From a virus: 26,251 bases of DNA. Positions 1-6,296 of the stretch are shown here, piece by piece. The translations under genes and the position numbers were made by a program. The stretch is taken from positions 1 through 26,251 of the IMG/VR virus record IMGVR_UViG_3300044802_000108. The stretch is one strand, 5' to 3'. The notes beneath the pieces are model-generated. The model was not told where the DNA came from. It searched no databases and saw only the letters and a list, made by a program, of their open reading frames with translations. Positions within the stretch are counted from its first letter, which is position 1. Each line of letters opens with the position of its first letter.

Positions 1-142
1 AGAGTAATGCTCTCGCCTCGTCTGCGGACATTCGAGTCCTTTCTGCACTTACTTCGCGGGCACGCTGCACTCCCATAGGGAGTTTGCTTATGCCCGCCCG
101 TGCGTTTGAAACGACTCTCTGTCCTTGGCAGCGTCTCGAGCC
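1..142 (+). other. Gene-free stretch with local RNA-like hairpins
   Basis: I see no convincing gene on either strand. There is one nested hairpin: GCGGGCA at 56-62 pairs with TGCCCGC at 91-97, and inside it ACTCCC at 69-74 pairs with GGGAGT at 78-83 around the loop ATA. A weaker GGAC/GTCC pair sits at 26-39. The stretch runs into the long-range helix that starts at 143, so it is probably the 5' part of the same structured transcript. Any upstream partner strands lie outside the window. Confidence 0.4.
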
Positions 143-329
143 TTATAGTCTATTTAGGGACCGGCTCCGGCCTTCTAGTTACACTTCTCTACCGCGCCCT
201 ACTCGTCTAAATCACAAGGCTATTGACGGCAGCCTTTCGAGACATCTGGTGCAGATGTCTCTCACAATACCCTTGTTCATGGCGACTCGTTTACGTGCTT
301 GTACCTTTGCCAGTCCCTAGAGACTATAA
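143..329 (+). ncRNA. Structured RNA domain closed by a 16-bp long-range helix
   Basis: TTATAGTCT (143-151) is the exact complement of AGACTATAA (321-329), and TAGGGAC (155-161) of GTCCCTA (313-319). Only ATT (152-154) opposite G320 is unpaired, so 16 base pairs close a domain of about 150 nt. Inside are AAGGCT/AGCCTT (216-221 with 231-236), a perfect 10-bp hairpin GAGACATCTG/CAGATGTCTC (239-248 with 252-261, loop GTG), and a short GGC(TCCG)GCC stem at 163-172 capped by a UNCG-type tetraloop. ACAAGG (214-219) could instead pair with CCTTGT (271-276), a possible alternative fold. I do not recognise an RNA family. Transcription from this strand is inferred from the direction of all neighbouring genes. 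Confidence 0.5.
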
Positions 330-346
330 CGATATCCTATAAAACT

Positions 347-434
347 GAACACTCCGGGTTGATCCACAGGATCAACCTTCTGCTTTAATTTGTAATCAAA
401 TTAAAGCAGCGGCAAACACGGCCGCGGAGTGTTC
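347..434 (+). ncRNA. Near-perfect four-helix cloverleaf upstream of the first gene
   Basis: Four helices can be read by eye. The closing stem is GAACACTCCG (347-356) with CGGAGTGTTC (425-434), 10 bp. Arm 1 is GGTTGATCC (357-365) with GGATCAACC (369-377), loop ACA, 9 bp. Arm 2 is CTGCTTTAATTTG (380-392) with CAAATTAAAGCAG (397-409), loop TAAT, 13 bp. Arm 3 is CGGC (410-413) with GCCG (421-424), loop of seven. Only T378 and T379 are unpaired at the junction. It ends 21 nt before the ATG at 456 and 8 nt before that gene's AAAGGAGG site. There is no T tract, so it is not an ordinary terminator. It could be a leader riboregulator, a processing signal, or a DNA cruciform. Confidence 0.65.
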
Positions 435-455
435 CGTAGCCTAAAGGAGGCTCTT

Positions 456-854
456 ATGTCTGAAGTAACGAAAATCTATGTGGAGATTCTGTATCCTGGT
501 ATTTTGTTTAGTGAGCCTGAGAGTAGAGAAGTGAAGAGCAGGAATACAATGAAGATTGCGAAGAGCTTGAAGCATGCTGCCTTTGCCTTCAAGTTCTATG
601 ACCAAGTGGAGACTACCATTCTTTTGGATGGTAAGCCTAAGGTGGTTGCCGGCGATAGGAAGAATGAATCAGGGATGTATTACCCTGACGGACAGATCTT
701 TACCCTTGAGGAAGTCAAGATGCTGAAGCCTGCAAAGGATTATAGTATCCTGGCTAGTAATATGGAGGGGAACAACTACCCGCTTGTCGTTAAGACGCGG
801 GTGGGGAGTTGGCAGCCCTTCTATCCTGATAAGGATGAGGTGATATTGCTATAA
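456..854 (+). CDS. Hypothetical protein (132 aa)
   Basis: I do not recognise this protein. The ATG at 456 follows a strong AAAGGAGG site (443-450) at five bases, which decides the start over the longer frame that runs back to 429 inside the cloverleaf. The sequence is a mixed alpha/beta soluble protein with no signal peptide or membrane segment. The stop TAA (852-854) shares its last base with the next ATG, so translation of the two genes is probably coupled. It is the first gene after the structured leader and its expression would be affected by any folding there. Confidence 0.8.
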   Translation: MSEVTKIYVEILYPGILFSEPESREVKSRNTMKIAKSLKHAAFAFKFYDQVETTILLDGKPKVVAGDRKNESGMYYPDGQIFTLEEVKMLKPAKDYSILASNMEGNNYPLVVKTRVGSWQPFYPDKDEVILL

Positions 855-1228
855 TGGCATACACTCGGCGTGGCGGGATGGAAGCAGAGCGACTCCAGTT
901 GATTTGGGATATTTATAGTTGGACTGGTAGCCAGGCCAGTGGAAAGGTAACCAAGCCCTGGTCCTTGGCAGCTATCAATAAAAACAGGATGAACCCTGTT
1001 TCCTGGGATTTATGCCAGATCTTTGCTGCTATAGCCGGCGGGTATGTCGTGGAGCTCAGCCCGCATTACAAGGGCGTCCAGCTCGTCAGGAAGAACAAGG
1101 ACCTTTGGAAGAGAGTATCCATCTATGTTAAGCTTAAGACTGGACATGGATGTCTTCCTTATGATACTGGTCCGGCTGGTGAGCATTGGGAGCATGTGAA
1201 TGGCGTCTCGTTCTTTGAAGTCGAATAA
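854..1228 (+). CDS. Hypothetical protein (124 aa)
   Basis: An unrecognised protein starting at the TAATG overlap with the upstream gene. An in-frame ATG at 878 would drop the first eight residues. The N-terminal half is helical and rich in Trp, with a hydrophobic stretch near residues 52-66 (from DLCQIF to YVVEL) that is too mixed to call a membrane segment. The C-terminal half is basic. It sits in a block of small genes with no recognisable members, as often seen in phage early regions. Function unknown. Confidence 0.7.
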   Translation: MAYTRRGGMEAERLQLIWDIYSWTGSQASGKVTKPWSLAAINKNRMNPVSWDLCQIFAAIAGGYVVELSPHYKGVQLVRKNKDLWKRVSIYVKLKTGHGCLPYDTGPAGEHWEHVNGVSFFEVE

Positions 1229-1388
1229 GGGTCGCTGGCATCACACCACCAAAGATTACCCGTCATACTGGTATTTTCGTATGGCGTTCACCTCTTTTAT
1301 GTTCAAATGGGGCAATCACCGGCCGCAAAGTTGGGTGTGGAAATACACTCCCTGGCCAAGAGCTTGGTTCCCAAAGAGAGCAGTATGA
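1200..1388 (+). CDS. Small basic hypothetical protein (62 aa)
   Basis: The frame opens with ATG at 1200 inside the end of the preceding gene (29-base overlap) and ends in TGA at 1386-1388, sharing ATGA with the next start at 1385. The product is strongly basic and unusually rich in Trp (residues from WHHTTKDY to WFPKRAV), with no family I recognise. The overlap at both ends fits the compact phage layout, but the unusual composition leaves some doubt that it is translated. Confidence 0.5.
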   Translation: MASRSLKSNKGRWHHTTKDYPSYWYFRMAFTSFMFKWGNHRPQSWVWKYTPWPRAWFPKRAV

Positions 1389-1573
1389 GACATATAGAGC
1401 ATCGTAATCATGTTCATAATCATAATCCTGCCATTACTTGGGGGTTGTTATCCCGTATAAGCAAGGCTATTTGGATCTTCTGTTGGGCGGCTTGTCCCCC
1501 ACAGAAGCTCGCCAAGAAGGTAGACTTAAAACTGGACAAGTACTACAAACTAAAGTGGTATGGAGAGAAATAA
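1385..1573 (+). CDS. Small hypothetical protein (62 aa), His-rich N-terminus
   Basis: I chose ATG 1385 because it makes an ATGA overlap with the stop of the preceding gene and has AAAGAGAG (1373-1380) just upstream. A longer frame from 1307 would overlap the previous gene almost fully. The N-terminus carries five histidines in the first fifteen residues (HIEHRNHVHNH). A short hydrophobic segment follows (about residues 19-37) and then a lysine-rich tail. No family recognised. The stop directly abuts the next ATG at 1574. Confidence 0.5.
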   Translation: MRHIEHRNHVHNHNPAITWGLLSRISKAIWIFCWAACPPQKLAKKVDLKLDKYYKLKWYGEK

Positions 1574-2026
1574 ATGCAATCAATTCGTGAAGTATTTGGC
1601 ATCAATTCAGTGGAGGCGTTGACCGCCGCGCGAGATCAATATGAGTCTGAGATTACTGCAAAGATCCAACCGCTGGTGGATAAGCTCGAGCAGAATATTC
1701 TGTCCAGTGACGTGGTTAGCATTGAGCAGCATATGGCATACGTTGAGTCCTGGCGAGCGAGACTGGTACGCTACCATGCGCTGGCATCCGCCTTTACGGA
1801 CCATGCGAAAGATAGCACTTTCCTTGCAGCGAAGGGGACGGGCGAAGGCGATGTCAAGCGAATCCCGGAAATTGAGAGAGATGCTTTTCGCAGAAAGCTT
1901 GCAGGTGGATTTGCCGCCATCCAGCTATATCTAGAAGGGATGATCGATTCAATCGACTCGCGAGTCAATCTGTGTAAGAAAGTGTTGGGCATTGAAATTG
2001 ATGCCCCAAGAAGGAAGACTGTATGA
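1574..2026 (+). CDS. Helical hypothetical protein (150 aa)
   Basis: The ATG at 1574 follows GGAGAGAAATAA (1562-1573), which supplies both the ribosome binding site and the previous stop. The protein is almost entirely helical with heptad-like stretches (about residues 14-50 and 98-140), no cysteine clusters apart from one near the end, and no membrane segment, so it is likely a soluble coiled-coil or helical-bundle protein. It ends in an ATGA overlap with the next gene (2023). I cannot assign a family. Confidence 0.8.
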   Translation: MQSIREVFGINSVEALTAARDQYESEITAKIQPLVDKLEQNILSSDVVSIEQHMAYVESWRARLVRYHALASAFTDHAKDSTFLAAKGTGEGDVKRIPEIERDAFRRKLAGGFAAIQLYLEGMIDSIDSRVNLCKKVLGIEIDAPRRKTV

Positions 2027-2604
2027 CCGGACCAGCTCATGTAACAGGACACTTCTCAGATGTAGTTGAGCCTGAGGTAGGGGATGTTTATCCCAAGCCG
2101 GAGGACTTCCTGAAGATATGGAAGAGGCATGCCGCGGATATGAAGCGGATAGAAGTCATGCTTGCTCCGGCCGCGGAGGTTATCGGCAAGAGGTTCTACG
2201 ATCGTTACCACAAGCCAAGTGTGAAGTGGATGGAGACCGAATTACAGACTAAGGATGAGGTCAATTATGACGTTGTCCTGGTGCTGGAAGCTTGGATTGG
2301 TGGTGAGATGGATTCAGAGGCATATATTTTGCCTCTGGTAGTTGCTTTGGGGGATCCACAAGCTGTCGACATTTTCTATGAGGCGGAGAAAGTGAAGCAG
2401 ATTGCCGAAGCCGAGGCGGAGAAAGTGAAGCAGATTGCCGAAGCCGAGAGGCAAGGGCTGATGCGCATAGCGCGCGAGAAGGAAGATCGCCGAAAGATAT
2501 ACGATACTTTGAAGAAGGAGTTCGATCCAGATGGCACTCAAGGACAAAAAATCAAAGAGAATAAGGCAGAGGCCTCCTACCCCGGAGGAGTTGTTCCCGT
2601 ATGA
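2023..2604 (+). CDS. Hypothetical protein with duplicated 11-residue coiled-coil unit (193 aa)
   Basis: Not recognised. The first 120 residues look globular. They are followed by a charged helical segment in which an 11-residue unit (EAEKVKQIAEA) occurs twice in a row, encoded by a perfect 33-bp direct repeat (2380-2412 and 2413-2445), with a partial third unit after it. Eleven-residue periodicity fits a right-handed coiled coil, and the DNA identity of the two copies says the duplication is recent. The last 74 bases overlap the next gene in another frame. Confidence 0.75.
   Translation: MTGPAHVTGHFSDVVEPEVGDVYPKPEDFLKIWKRHAADMKRIEVMLAPAAEVIGKRFYDRYHKPSVKWMETELQTKDEVNYDVVLVLEAWIGGEMDSEAYILPLVVALGDPQAVDIFYEAEKVKQIAEAEAEKVKQIAEAERQGLMRIAREKEDRRKIYDTLKKEFDPDGTQGQKIKENKAEASYPGGVVPV
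2380..2445 (+). repeat. Perfect 33-bp tandem duplication
   Basis: Two identical in-frame 33-bp copies, 2380-2412 and 2413-2445, each beginning GAGGCGGAGAAAG. The length is a multiple of three, so the reading frame of the surrounding gene is kept and 11 residues are added. Confidence 0.95.
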
Positions 2605-2719
2605 GGACTGGCAGCAGGATGTAGCCCTGGGAGATACCAAGCTGGGCTACAAAGATTGGGTCGAGCATAATATGGAGGCAGTGGAGATGGAGGCCGTACC
2701 TAAATGGCTAAGGGAATGA
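2531..2719 (+). CDS. Small hypothetical protein (62 aa)
   Basis: Begins inside the previous gene (74-base overlap) with ATG 2531 preceded by AAGGAG (2515-2520) at ten bases. The N-terminus is very basic (KDKKSKRIRQR) and the rest is acidic, with several Trp residues. The stop TGA (2717-2719) overlaps the next gene. The downstream half lies outside the overlap and has coding character of its own, which supports it. No family recognised. Confidence 0.55.
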   Translation: MALKDKKSKRIRQRPPTPEELFPYEDWQQDVALGDTKLGYKDWVEHNMEAVEMEAVPKWLRE

Positions 2720-3072
2720 AGGCATTCCGCATTGACAAGGAAGGGCAGCTACGCTTTCTGTTCCATGCATACAAGGCGCCAGGGGGACGAGCATCGAGTC
2801 TTGTTCCCTTTGACTGCTGGATTGAGACCAAGCGCCCTTGGGGAAGCGAAGGGAAGCGGAAGAAGAAGTATCGTCTGGCTTTCCACTTCCTTCGGGATCC
2901 GGAACGCATAGAGAACTTTCAGAAGCTCACTAGGGGAAAGTATGTCCTTATACCAATCTCCGTATCAGATATTGAACCTAAACCGCGGTCCTCTGTTGGC
3001 AGCTGGCTCGCCCGCCGCATTCGCGTGGACTCAGATGAAGTCAAAAAAGCGCTATCCAGTAAGGCGATCTAG
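2704..3072 (+). CDS. Basic hypothetical protein (122 aa)
   Basis: ATG 2704 has GGAGG (2690-2694) about nine bases upstream. ATG 2716 (four residues shorter) makes an ATGA overlap with the preceding stop but has no room for a binding site. The protein is basic, mixed alpha/beta, with a Lys/Arg-rich loop near residues 50-58 (GKRKKKYR), which could contact nucleic acid. This is inference only. No family recognised. Confidence 0.7.
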   Translation: MAKGMKAFRIDKEGQLRFLFHAYKAPGGRASSLVPFDCWIETKRPWGSEGKRKKKYRLAFHFLRDPERIENFQKLTRGKYVLIPISVSDIEPKPRSSVGSWLARRIRVDSDEVKKALSSKAI

Positions 3073-3241
3073 GTCCTTTCTTTTCTTACTATTAACAACG
3101 TCTGGCTTGGTATTTTGGAATAACTACGTAAGGACAGAATGGGTTCGATGCCTGCCAGTAAGGAAAGTCCGCCCAGGCGGCTATCAGGTCAAGCTGGGCG
3201 GTCTGGTGGATTGGTATAGTAATCCGAAGAGCACTGTCTAG
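3035..3241 (+). CDS. Putative small membrane protein (68 aa)
   Basis: A basic N-terminus (MKSKKRYPVRRSR) is followed by one hydrophobic segment (about residues 14-28, from SFLFLLL to GLVFW) and then a soluble basic tail, the layout of a single-span inner membrane protein with the N-terminus in the cytoplasm. ATG 3035 lies inside the preceding gene, and the binding site is weak. The frame is open further back to 2942, which would overlap the previous gene by 131 bases. Otherwise the 220 bases before recA would hold no gene. Moderate support only. Confidence 0.45.
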   Translation: MKSKKRYPVRRSRSFLFLLLTTSGLVFWNNYVRTEWVRCLPVRKVRPGGYQVKLGGLVDWYSNPKSTV

Positions 3242-3243
3242 CT

Positions 3244-3272
3244 TTGGCTGGCACCTCGAAATAGGGTATTCT
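3244..3272 (+). promoter_or_regulatory. Candidate sigma-70-type promoter before the recA-like gene
   Basis: TTGGCT (3244-3249) and TATTCT (3267-3272) are separated by exactly 17 bases. Each box matches the bacterial consensus at four of six positions. The predicted start would be near 3279, leaving a leader of about 45 nt before ATG 3325. It lies in the longest gap between genes in this neighbourhood. Confidence 0.45.
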
Positions 3273-3324
3273 ATAAGGGTCATCCTGTTTAGGTATGACA
3301 ACCTCAATCAACAAAGGAAAACAA

Positions 3325-4371
3325 ATGGTAAAAAAGGAAGATACGGTTGATCTTAATGAGCAACTGGATGAAGAGCTTGCTAAGTATGATTTCGGCGATA
3401 TGCTTGATCTTGCGGAGAACATCACCGATATGTCCGTCATATGCACAACGACGGGCTTTCCGCAGTTGGATGTAATCCTCCACAAAGAACTGAAAGGACT
3501 ACCCCATGGACGTGACATCGAGATATATTCTAAGGAACCTGAGGTGGGCAAGACATCTCTTGGTCTTCAGATTCTCCAGCATTGGCAGAGCTTGGGCAAA
3601 AGAACACTCATTATCGATGTTGAGAGAACCATCACAGTGGAGTTCCTTACTCAATTGGGTATTGTTACGGCAGCGGACAATCCAGCCATCCCTGCTGTGC
3701 GTGTTTCCAGGCCCGCTGAGGCATTTACTGCCGAGGAAGTGCTTGACCTCGTACGAGACGCCGGAAAGGTATTCGATCTCATCGTCATCGATAGCATTGG
3801 AGCCATGGACATCAAAGCTAATCTCGAGAAGGAATCAGACGAGCAAGCTAAGATAGGAGCTATGGCTCTTCTTTTGAGCAATTTCCTCAAAAAGAACGTC
3901 AATAAACGTGCCACTATTATCTGGGTCAATCAGACCAGACAAGTAGTGGGAGGGTATAATCCTACGGGACAGATACGCTATTCCACTATGGGTGGCCGGG
4001 CTCTGGGTTTCTTTGGAACCATTCGTCTGGAGATATCCGTGACGGAGAAACTGAAGGATCCGGAAGATAACGTCTACGCGCTGAAGACAAAGATCTACGC
4101 AGCTAAGAACAAGGTCTCCCCGCCCTATAGGTCAGCATTACTTACCTATGTCCTGGGTGAGGGCTTCTCTGTTTATTATGACTACTTCGACCTGGCATTG
4201 AAGTTCGACATCATACAGAAGAAAGGTGGCTGGTTTGTCTATGGCGACCAGAAAACACAAGGTGAGCTGACCTTCTATAACAAGATGAGAACCAATCACG
4301 AGCTGTTCACGTCTATTAAGACGGCCGTTGATGAGGAGCTTGCTGAACATGGGGCAGGAATCGGAACGTAA
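3325..4371 (+). CDS. RecA-like recombinase
   Basis: ATP-dependent strand-exchange protein of the RecA/UvsX class, which would coat ssDNA and drive homologous pairing during phage replication and repair. ATG 3325 is chosen because AAAGGA sits six bases upstream. An ATG at 3295 has no good site. From 3325 the P-loop lies at residues 69-78 (SKEPEVGKTS), Walker B is LIVIDS near 149-154, and the region from IWVNQTRQ through YSTMGGRALGFF matches the RecA core after loop L1. Length 348 aa fits the family. The P-loop is odd: the first glycine of GxxxxGK(T/S) is lysine. The nuclease gene that follows starts inside its last codons. Confidence 0.85.
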   Translation: MVKKEDTVDLNEQLDEELAKYDFGDMLDLAENITDMSVICTTTGFPQLDVILHKELKGLPHGRDIEIYSKEPEVGKTSLGLQILQHWQSLGKRTLIIDVERTITVEFLTQLGIVTAADNPAIPAVRVSRPAEAFTAEEVLDLVRDAGKVFDLIVIDSIGAMDIKANLEKESDEQAKIGAMALLLSNFLKKNVNKRATIIWVNQTRQVVGGYNPTGQIRYSTMGGRALGFFGTIRLEISVTEKLKDPEDNVYALKTKIYAAKNKVSPPYRSALLTYVLGEGFSVYYDYFDLALKFDIIQKKGGWFVYGDQKTQGELTFYNKMRTNHELFTSIKTAVDEELAEHGAGIGT

Positions 4372-4981
4372 TAGCGCTTTGGAGCTCTTCGCGATTGTCA
4401 ATCCGCCGAAGCCTTGTAAAGAAGGGACTATGTGTAAGAACAGTCCCTTCCATGATTTACACCCTAAGTGTAATGATTGTAGGCTTTCACCTGTCTTTTG
4501 GGGCATGGCAATCGTCCCAAAGGATCATCAGTGGAAGCCAGTGAGCAAGAGATGGAAGAATGCTATACTAGAAAAGGAGAAGAGAGATGCAAATCGTCGT
4601 AAAGTTCTGGAAAGACAACAGGTCCGGCGCAACAAAGACCGAGATCGTCAAGCTATCCTCAAGAGTGCAGCACAAGCCGAATCTCGGACGCAAAAAGAAA
4701 TAATCAAGGCGACCCGGAACTCCGGGAGAGTGAATCGCGATGGCGATCATCTACTTTTTGGTCGTATTACTCTTGATACTAAGCTTCAGTCGGGGGCCGA
4801 GAATCCGACGGTAAAGCTTCAAGAACTAGATAAGGTGAGGAATGATGCGAAGCGAAGCGGAAATCCAATCGGCGGCCTTTGCATTAAAAACAAGAACGGA
4901 AGAAGCATTGTTGTCTTCGACCTCCGTGATGTTGCAAAGCAGCTACGCCCCAAAGGCGTGGGTGAGGGCAGCTCCTTTTAG
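4349..4981 (+). CDS. Putative zinc-finger PD-(D/E)XK nuclease (resolvase-like)
   Basis: Two parts can be seen. Residues 23-44 carry Cys23, Cys29, His35, His38, Cys41 and Cys44, a likely zinc site. After a very basic helical linker (about 62-125), a C-terminal domain has D133, then ITLDTK with D143 and K145 (D-x9-D-x-K, as in the PD-(D/E)XK fold), a long amphipathic helix (KLQELDKVRNDAKRSG) and two closing strands (GGLCIKN, SIVVFDL). This is the pattern of small recombination nucleases and Holliday-junction resolvases. ATG 4349 has GAGGAG ten bases upstream and overlaps the recA-like stop. The assignment rests on motif order, not close similarity; a non-catalytic DNA-binding role is possible. 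Confidence 0.5.
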   Translation: MGQESERNSALELFAIVNPPKPCKEGTMCKNSPFHDLHPKCNDCRLSPVFWGMAIVPKDHQWKPVSKRWKNAILEKEKRDANRRKVLERQQVRRNKDRDRQAILKSAAQAESRTQKEIIKATRNSGRVNRDGDHLLFGRITLDTKLQSGAENPTVKLQELDKVRNDAKRSGNPIGGLCIKNKNGRSIVVFDLRDVAKQLRPKGVGEGSSF

Positions 4982-5180
4982 TACTCCCATAGTTTCTTAT
5001 GACCAACGTCTGTGGTTCCAGACAACTTGGGAGAATTTAGCTGAGAAGCGTTATTCTTTCCCTACACCGGCCGATGAAGTAGCCTACAATCAGTACGGTG
5101 AGGTGGTGGGGACTGCCACCAAGGCAGCAGAAGCTACTCCCAAGTATGTTCCACCTCTGTTTGAGGAGAGGGAGATCTAA
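4965..5180 (+). CDS. Hypothetical protein (about 71 aa)
   Basis: An unrecognised protein with aromatic residues in its first third and a proline-rich end. I prefer GTG 4965, which has AAAGG (4952-4956) at a normal distance and overlaps the preceding gene by only 17 bases. ATG codons at 4842 and 4929 in the same frame would give longer products but larger overlaps and no visible binding site. The stop TAA shares a base with the next ATG (TAATG at 5178-5182). Confidence 0.55.
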   Translation, partial: RAAPFSTPIVSYDQRLWFQTTWENLAEKRYSFPTPADEVAYNQYGEVVGTATKAAEATPKYVPPLFEEREI

Positions 5181-5413
5181 TGGCACACGAAACTATTCCT
5201 CTTACAGCGCCAACCGATCGCTTCAAGGAAGAGACGCTCAAGATGATAGAGCTGCGCGCGAGCGATAAGATAGAAGACCAACTGATGCTTCTACTGATGG
5301 AGTCGACGGACGACAAGGATGACCCTACTGGGTTATGGTATGAGTTCGCCCTCGCGAAGGCGAAAGCTATACTGAAGAGGTTCAATGTTACAAATAGGTG
5401 TGAGGAAGTGTAG
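5180..5413 (+). CDS. Small helical hypothetical protein (77 aa)
   Basis: Starts at a TAATG overlap with GAGGAGAGGGAG (5162-5173) upstream, so the start is well supported. The product is acidic and helical, with no motif I recognise. It is the last gene before a 126-base gap (5414-5539) and may end a transcription unit. Confidence 0.75.
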   Translation: MAHETIPLTAPTDRFKEETLKMIELRASDKIEDQLMLLLMESTDDKDDPTGLWYEFALAKAKAILKRFNVTNRCEEV

Positions 5414-5491
5414 TTGTGGATGCTCCTTATATGTGCGGTGTGGTCTCTCTTTATTTATCAAATTGAGCACTGCGCGTTTCTTATTCAGTAG
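5414..5491 (+). CDS. Possible 25-residue hydrophobic microprotein
   Basis: In the gap after the previous stop there is an open frame starting with TTG at 5414 (directly after TAG 5411-5413) and ending in TAG 5489-5491. AGGAAG at 5403-5408 is well placed for the TTG; an ATG at 5420 is also in frame. The peptide is almost wholly apolar (MLLICAVWSLFIY in its core), like a single short membrane helix. Many phages carry such peptides, but a frame this short can arise by chance. Confidence 0.25.
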   Translation: MWMLLICAVWSLFIYQIEHCAFLIQ

Positions 5492-5539
5492 AAGACCCAT
5501 AAATAAGACCTTTGAATGTTTTATGTGTCAGGAGAGGTA

Positions 5540-5860
5540 GTGAAAACCACAGTAGTTAATCTTCGCAAGGAGTCCTATGACGTTTATATTGGGCGAAATG
5601 GAGAGCCATTCAACTTTGGAAATCCATTCACCCATTTGAAGAGTGCTACGTTCGCACATATTAAGGTAGAAAGCAGAGAAGATTCTATTCGATGCTTCGA
5701 ACATTGGCTGCTTGGTATGGAATATCCAGAGCTGGAGCCTGTGCGTCGAGCGTGGATTATCTCTCAGATTAAGAAGTTGAAAGGAAAGAGATTAGGCTGC
5801 TTCTGTAAGCCAAAAGCATGTCATGGAGATATACTAGCGAGGTTAGCAGATGGTAACTAA
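5540..5860 (+). CDS. DUF4326 domain protein
   Basis: The whole 106-residue product matches the DUF4326 pattern as I know it: VVNLRKESYDVYIGR at the N-terminus, GNPF, a SREDSIRCFEHWL helix, and the C-terminal signature LGCFCKPKACHGD-LA. GTG 5540 is preferred because AGGAGAGG sits at 5530-5537 and the family core begins right there. ATG 5516 would add eight residues without a binding site. The conserved Cys and His residues near the end suggest a metal or catalytic site; the biochemical role of the family is not established. It overlaps the dCMP deaminase start by 11 bases. Confidence 0.85.
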   Translation: MKTTVVNLRKESYDVYIGRNGEPFNFGNPFTHLKSATFAHIKVESREDSIRCFEHWLLGMEYPELEPVRRAWIISQIKKLKGKRLGCFCKPKACHGDILARLADGN

Positions 5861-6296
5861 ATGGGACGAGTTTTATCTGGGCATGGCTCAGTATGTATCA
5901 ACGAAATCCAAGGACCCAAGCACCAAGGCTGGGGCTGTTATCATCCGGCCGGACCGCACAGTTGTGTCAGTAGGGTTCAATGGCTTTCCCAAGAATATGC
6001 CAGACAACCCAGAATGGTATGCCAACAGGGAAGAGAAGTATTCCCGTGTGGTTCATTGTGAAATCAATGCGATGATCCACTCCTATGAGAACTTGAAGAG
6101 TTATACTCTCTATACCTATCCTTTTGCTCCGTGCGACCGCTGTGTCGTTCAGATGCTACAGGCTGGTATAGTCAGGTTCGTATTCCCTGAGCCTACTGCC
6201 GATGCTCTTACACGCTGGGCTGAGGCCTTCGTGAAGACGAAGAAGTATATCACGGAATGCGGAGCGGTATGGGAAGAGGTAAAGCGTGATACCTAA
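5850..6296 (+). CDS. dCMP deaminase
   Basis: Zinc-dependent deoxycytidylate deaminase, converting dCMP to dUMP, the substrate for thymidylate synthesis. The zinc site is visible: H69 and catalytic E71 in VHCEIN, and C95 and C98 in PCDRC. The substrate-side segment STKAGAVII and the GFNGFP stretch are typical of the family. At 148 aa it is about the usual length for a phage enzyme. It starts 11 bases inside the DUF4326 gene and lies upstream of ThyX, which would use its product. Confidence 0.93.
   Translation: MVTKWDEFYLGMAQYVSTKSKDPSTKAGAVIIRPDRTVVSVGFNGFPKNMPDNPEWYANREEKYSRVVHCEINAMIHSYENLKSYTLYTYPFAPCDRCVVQMLQAGIVRFVFPEPTADALTRWAEAFVKTKKYITECGAVWEEVKRDT

Noticed and set aside
84-320. Open frame of 78 codons on the + strand
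   Set aside because: It has a TTG start without a binding site, unusual composition, and coincides with the long-range helix 143-329 and several hairpins. The region is better read as structured RNA.
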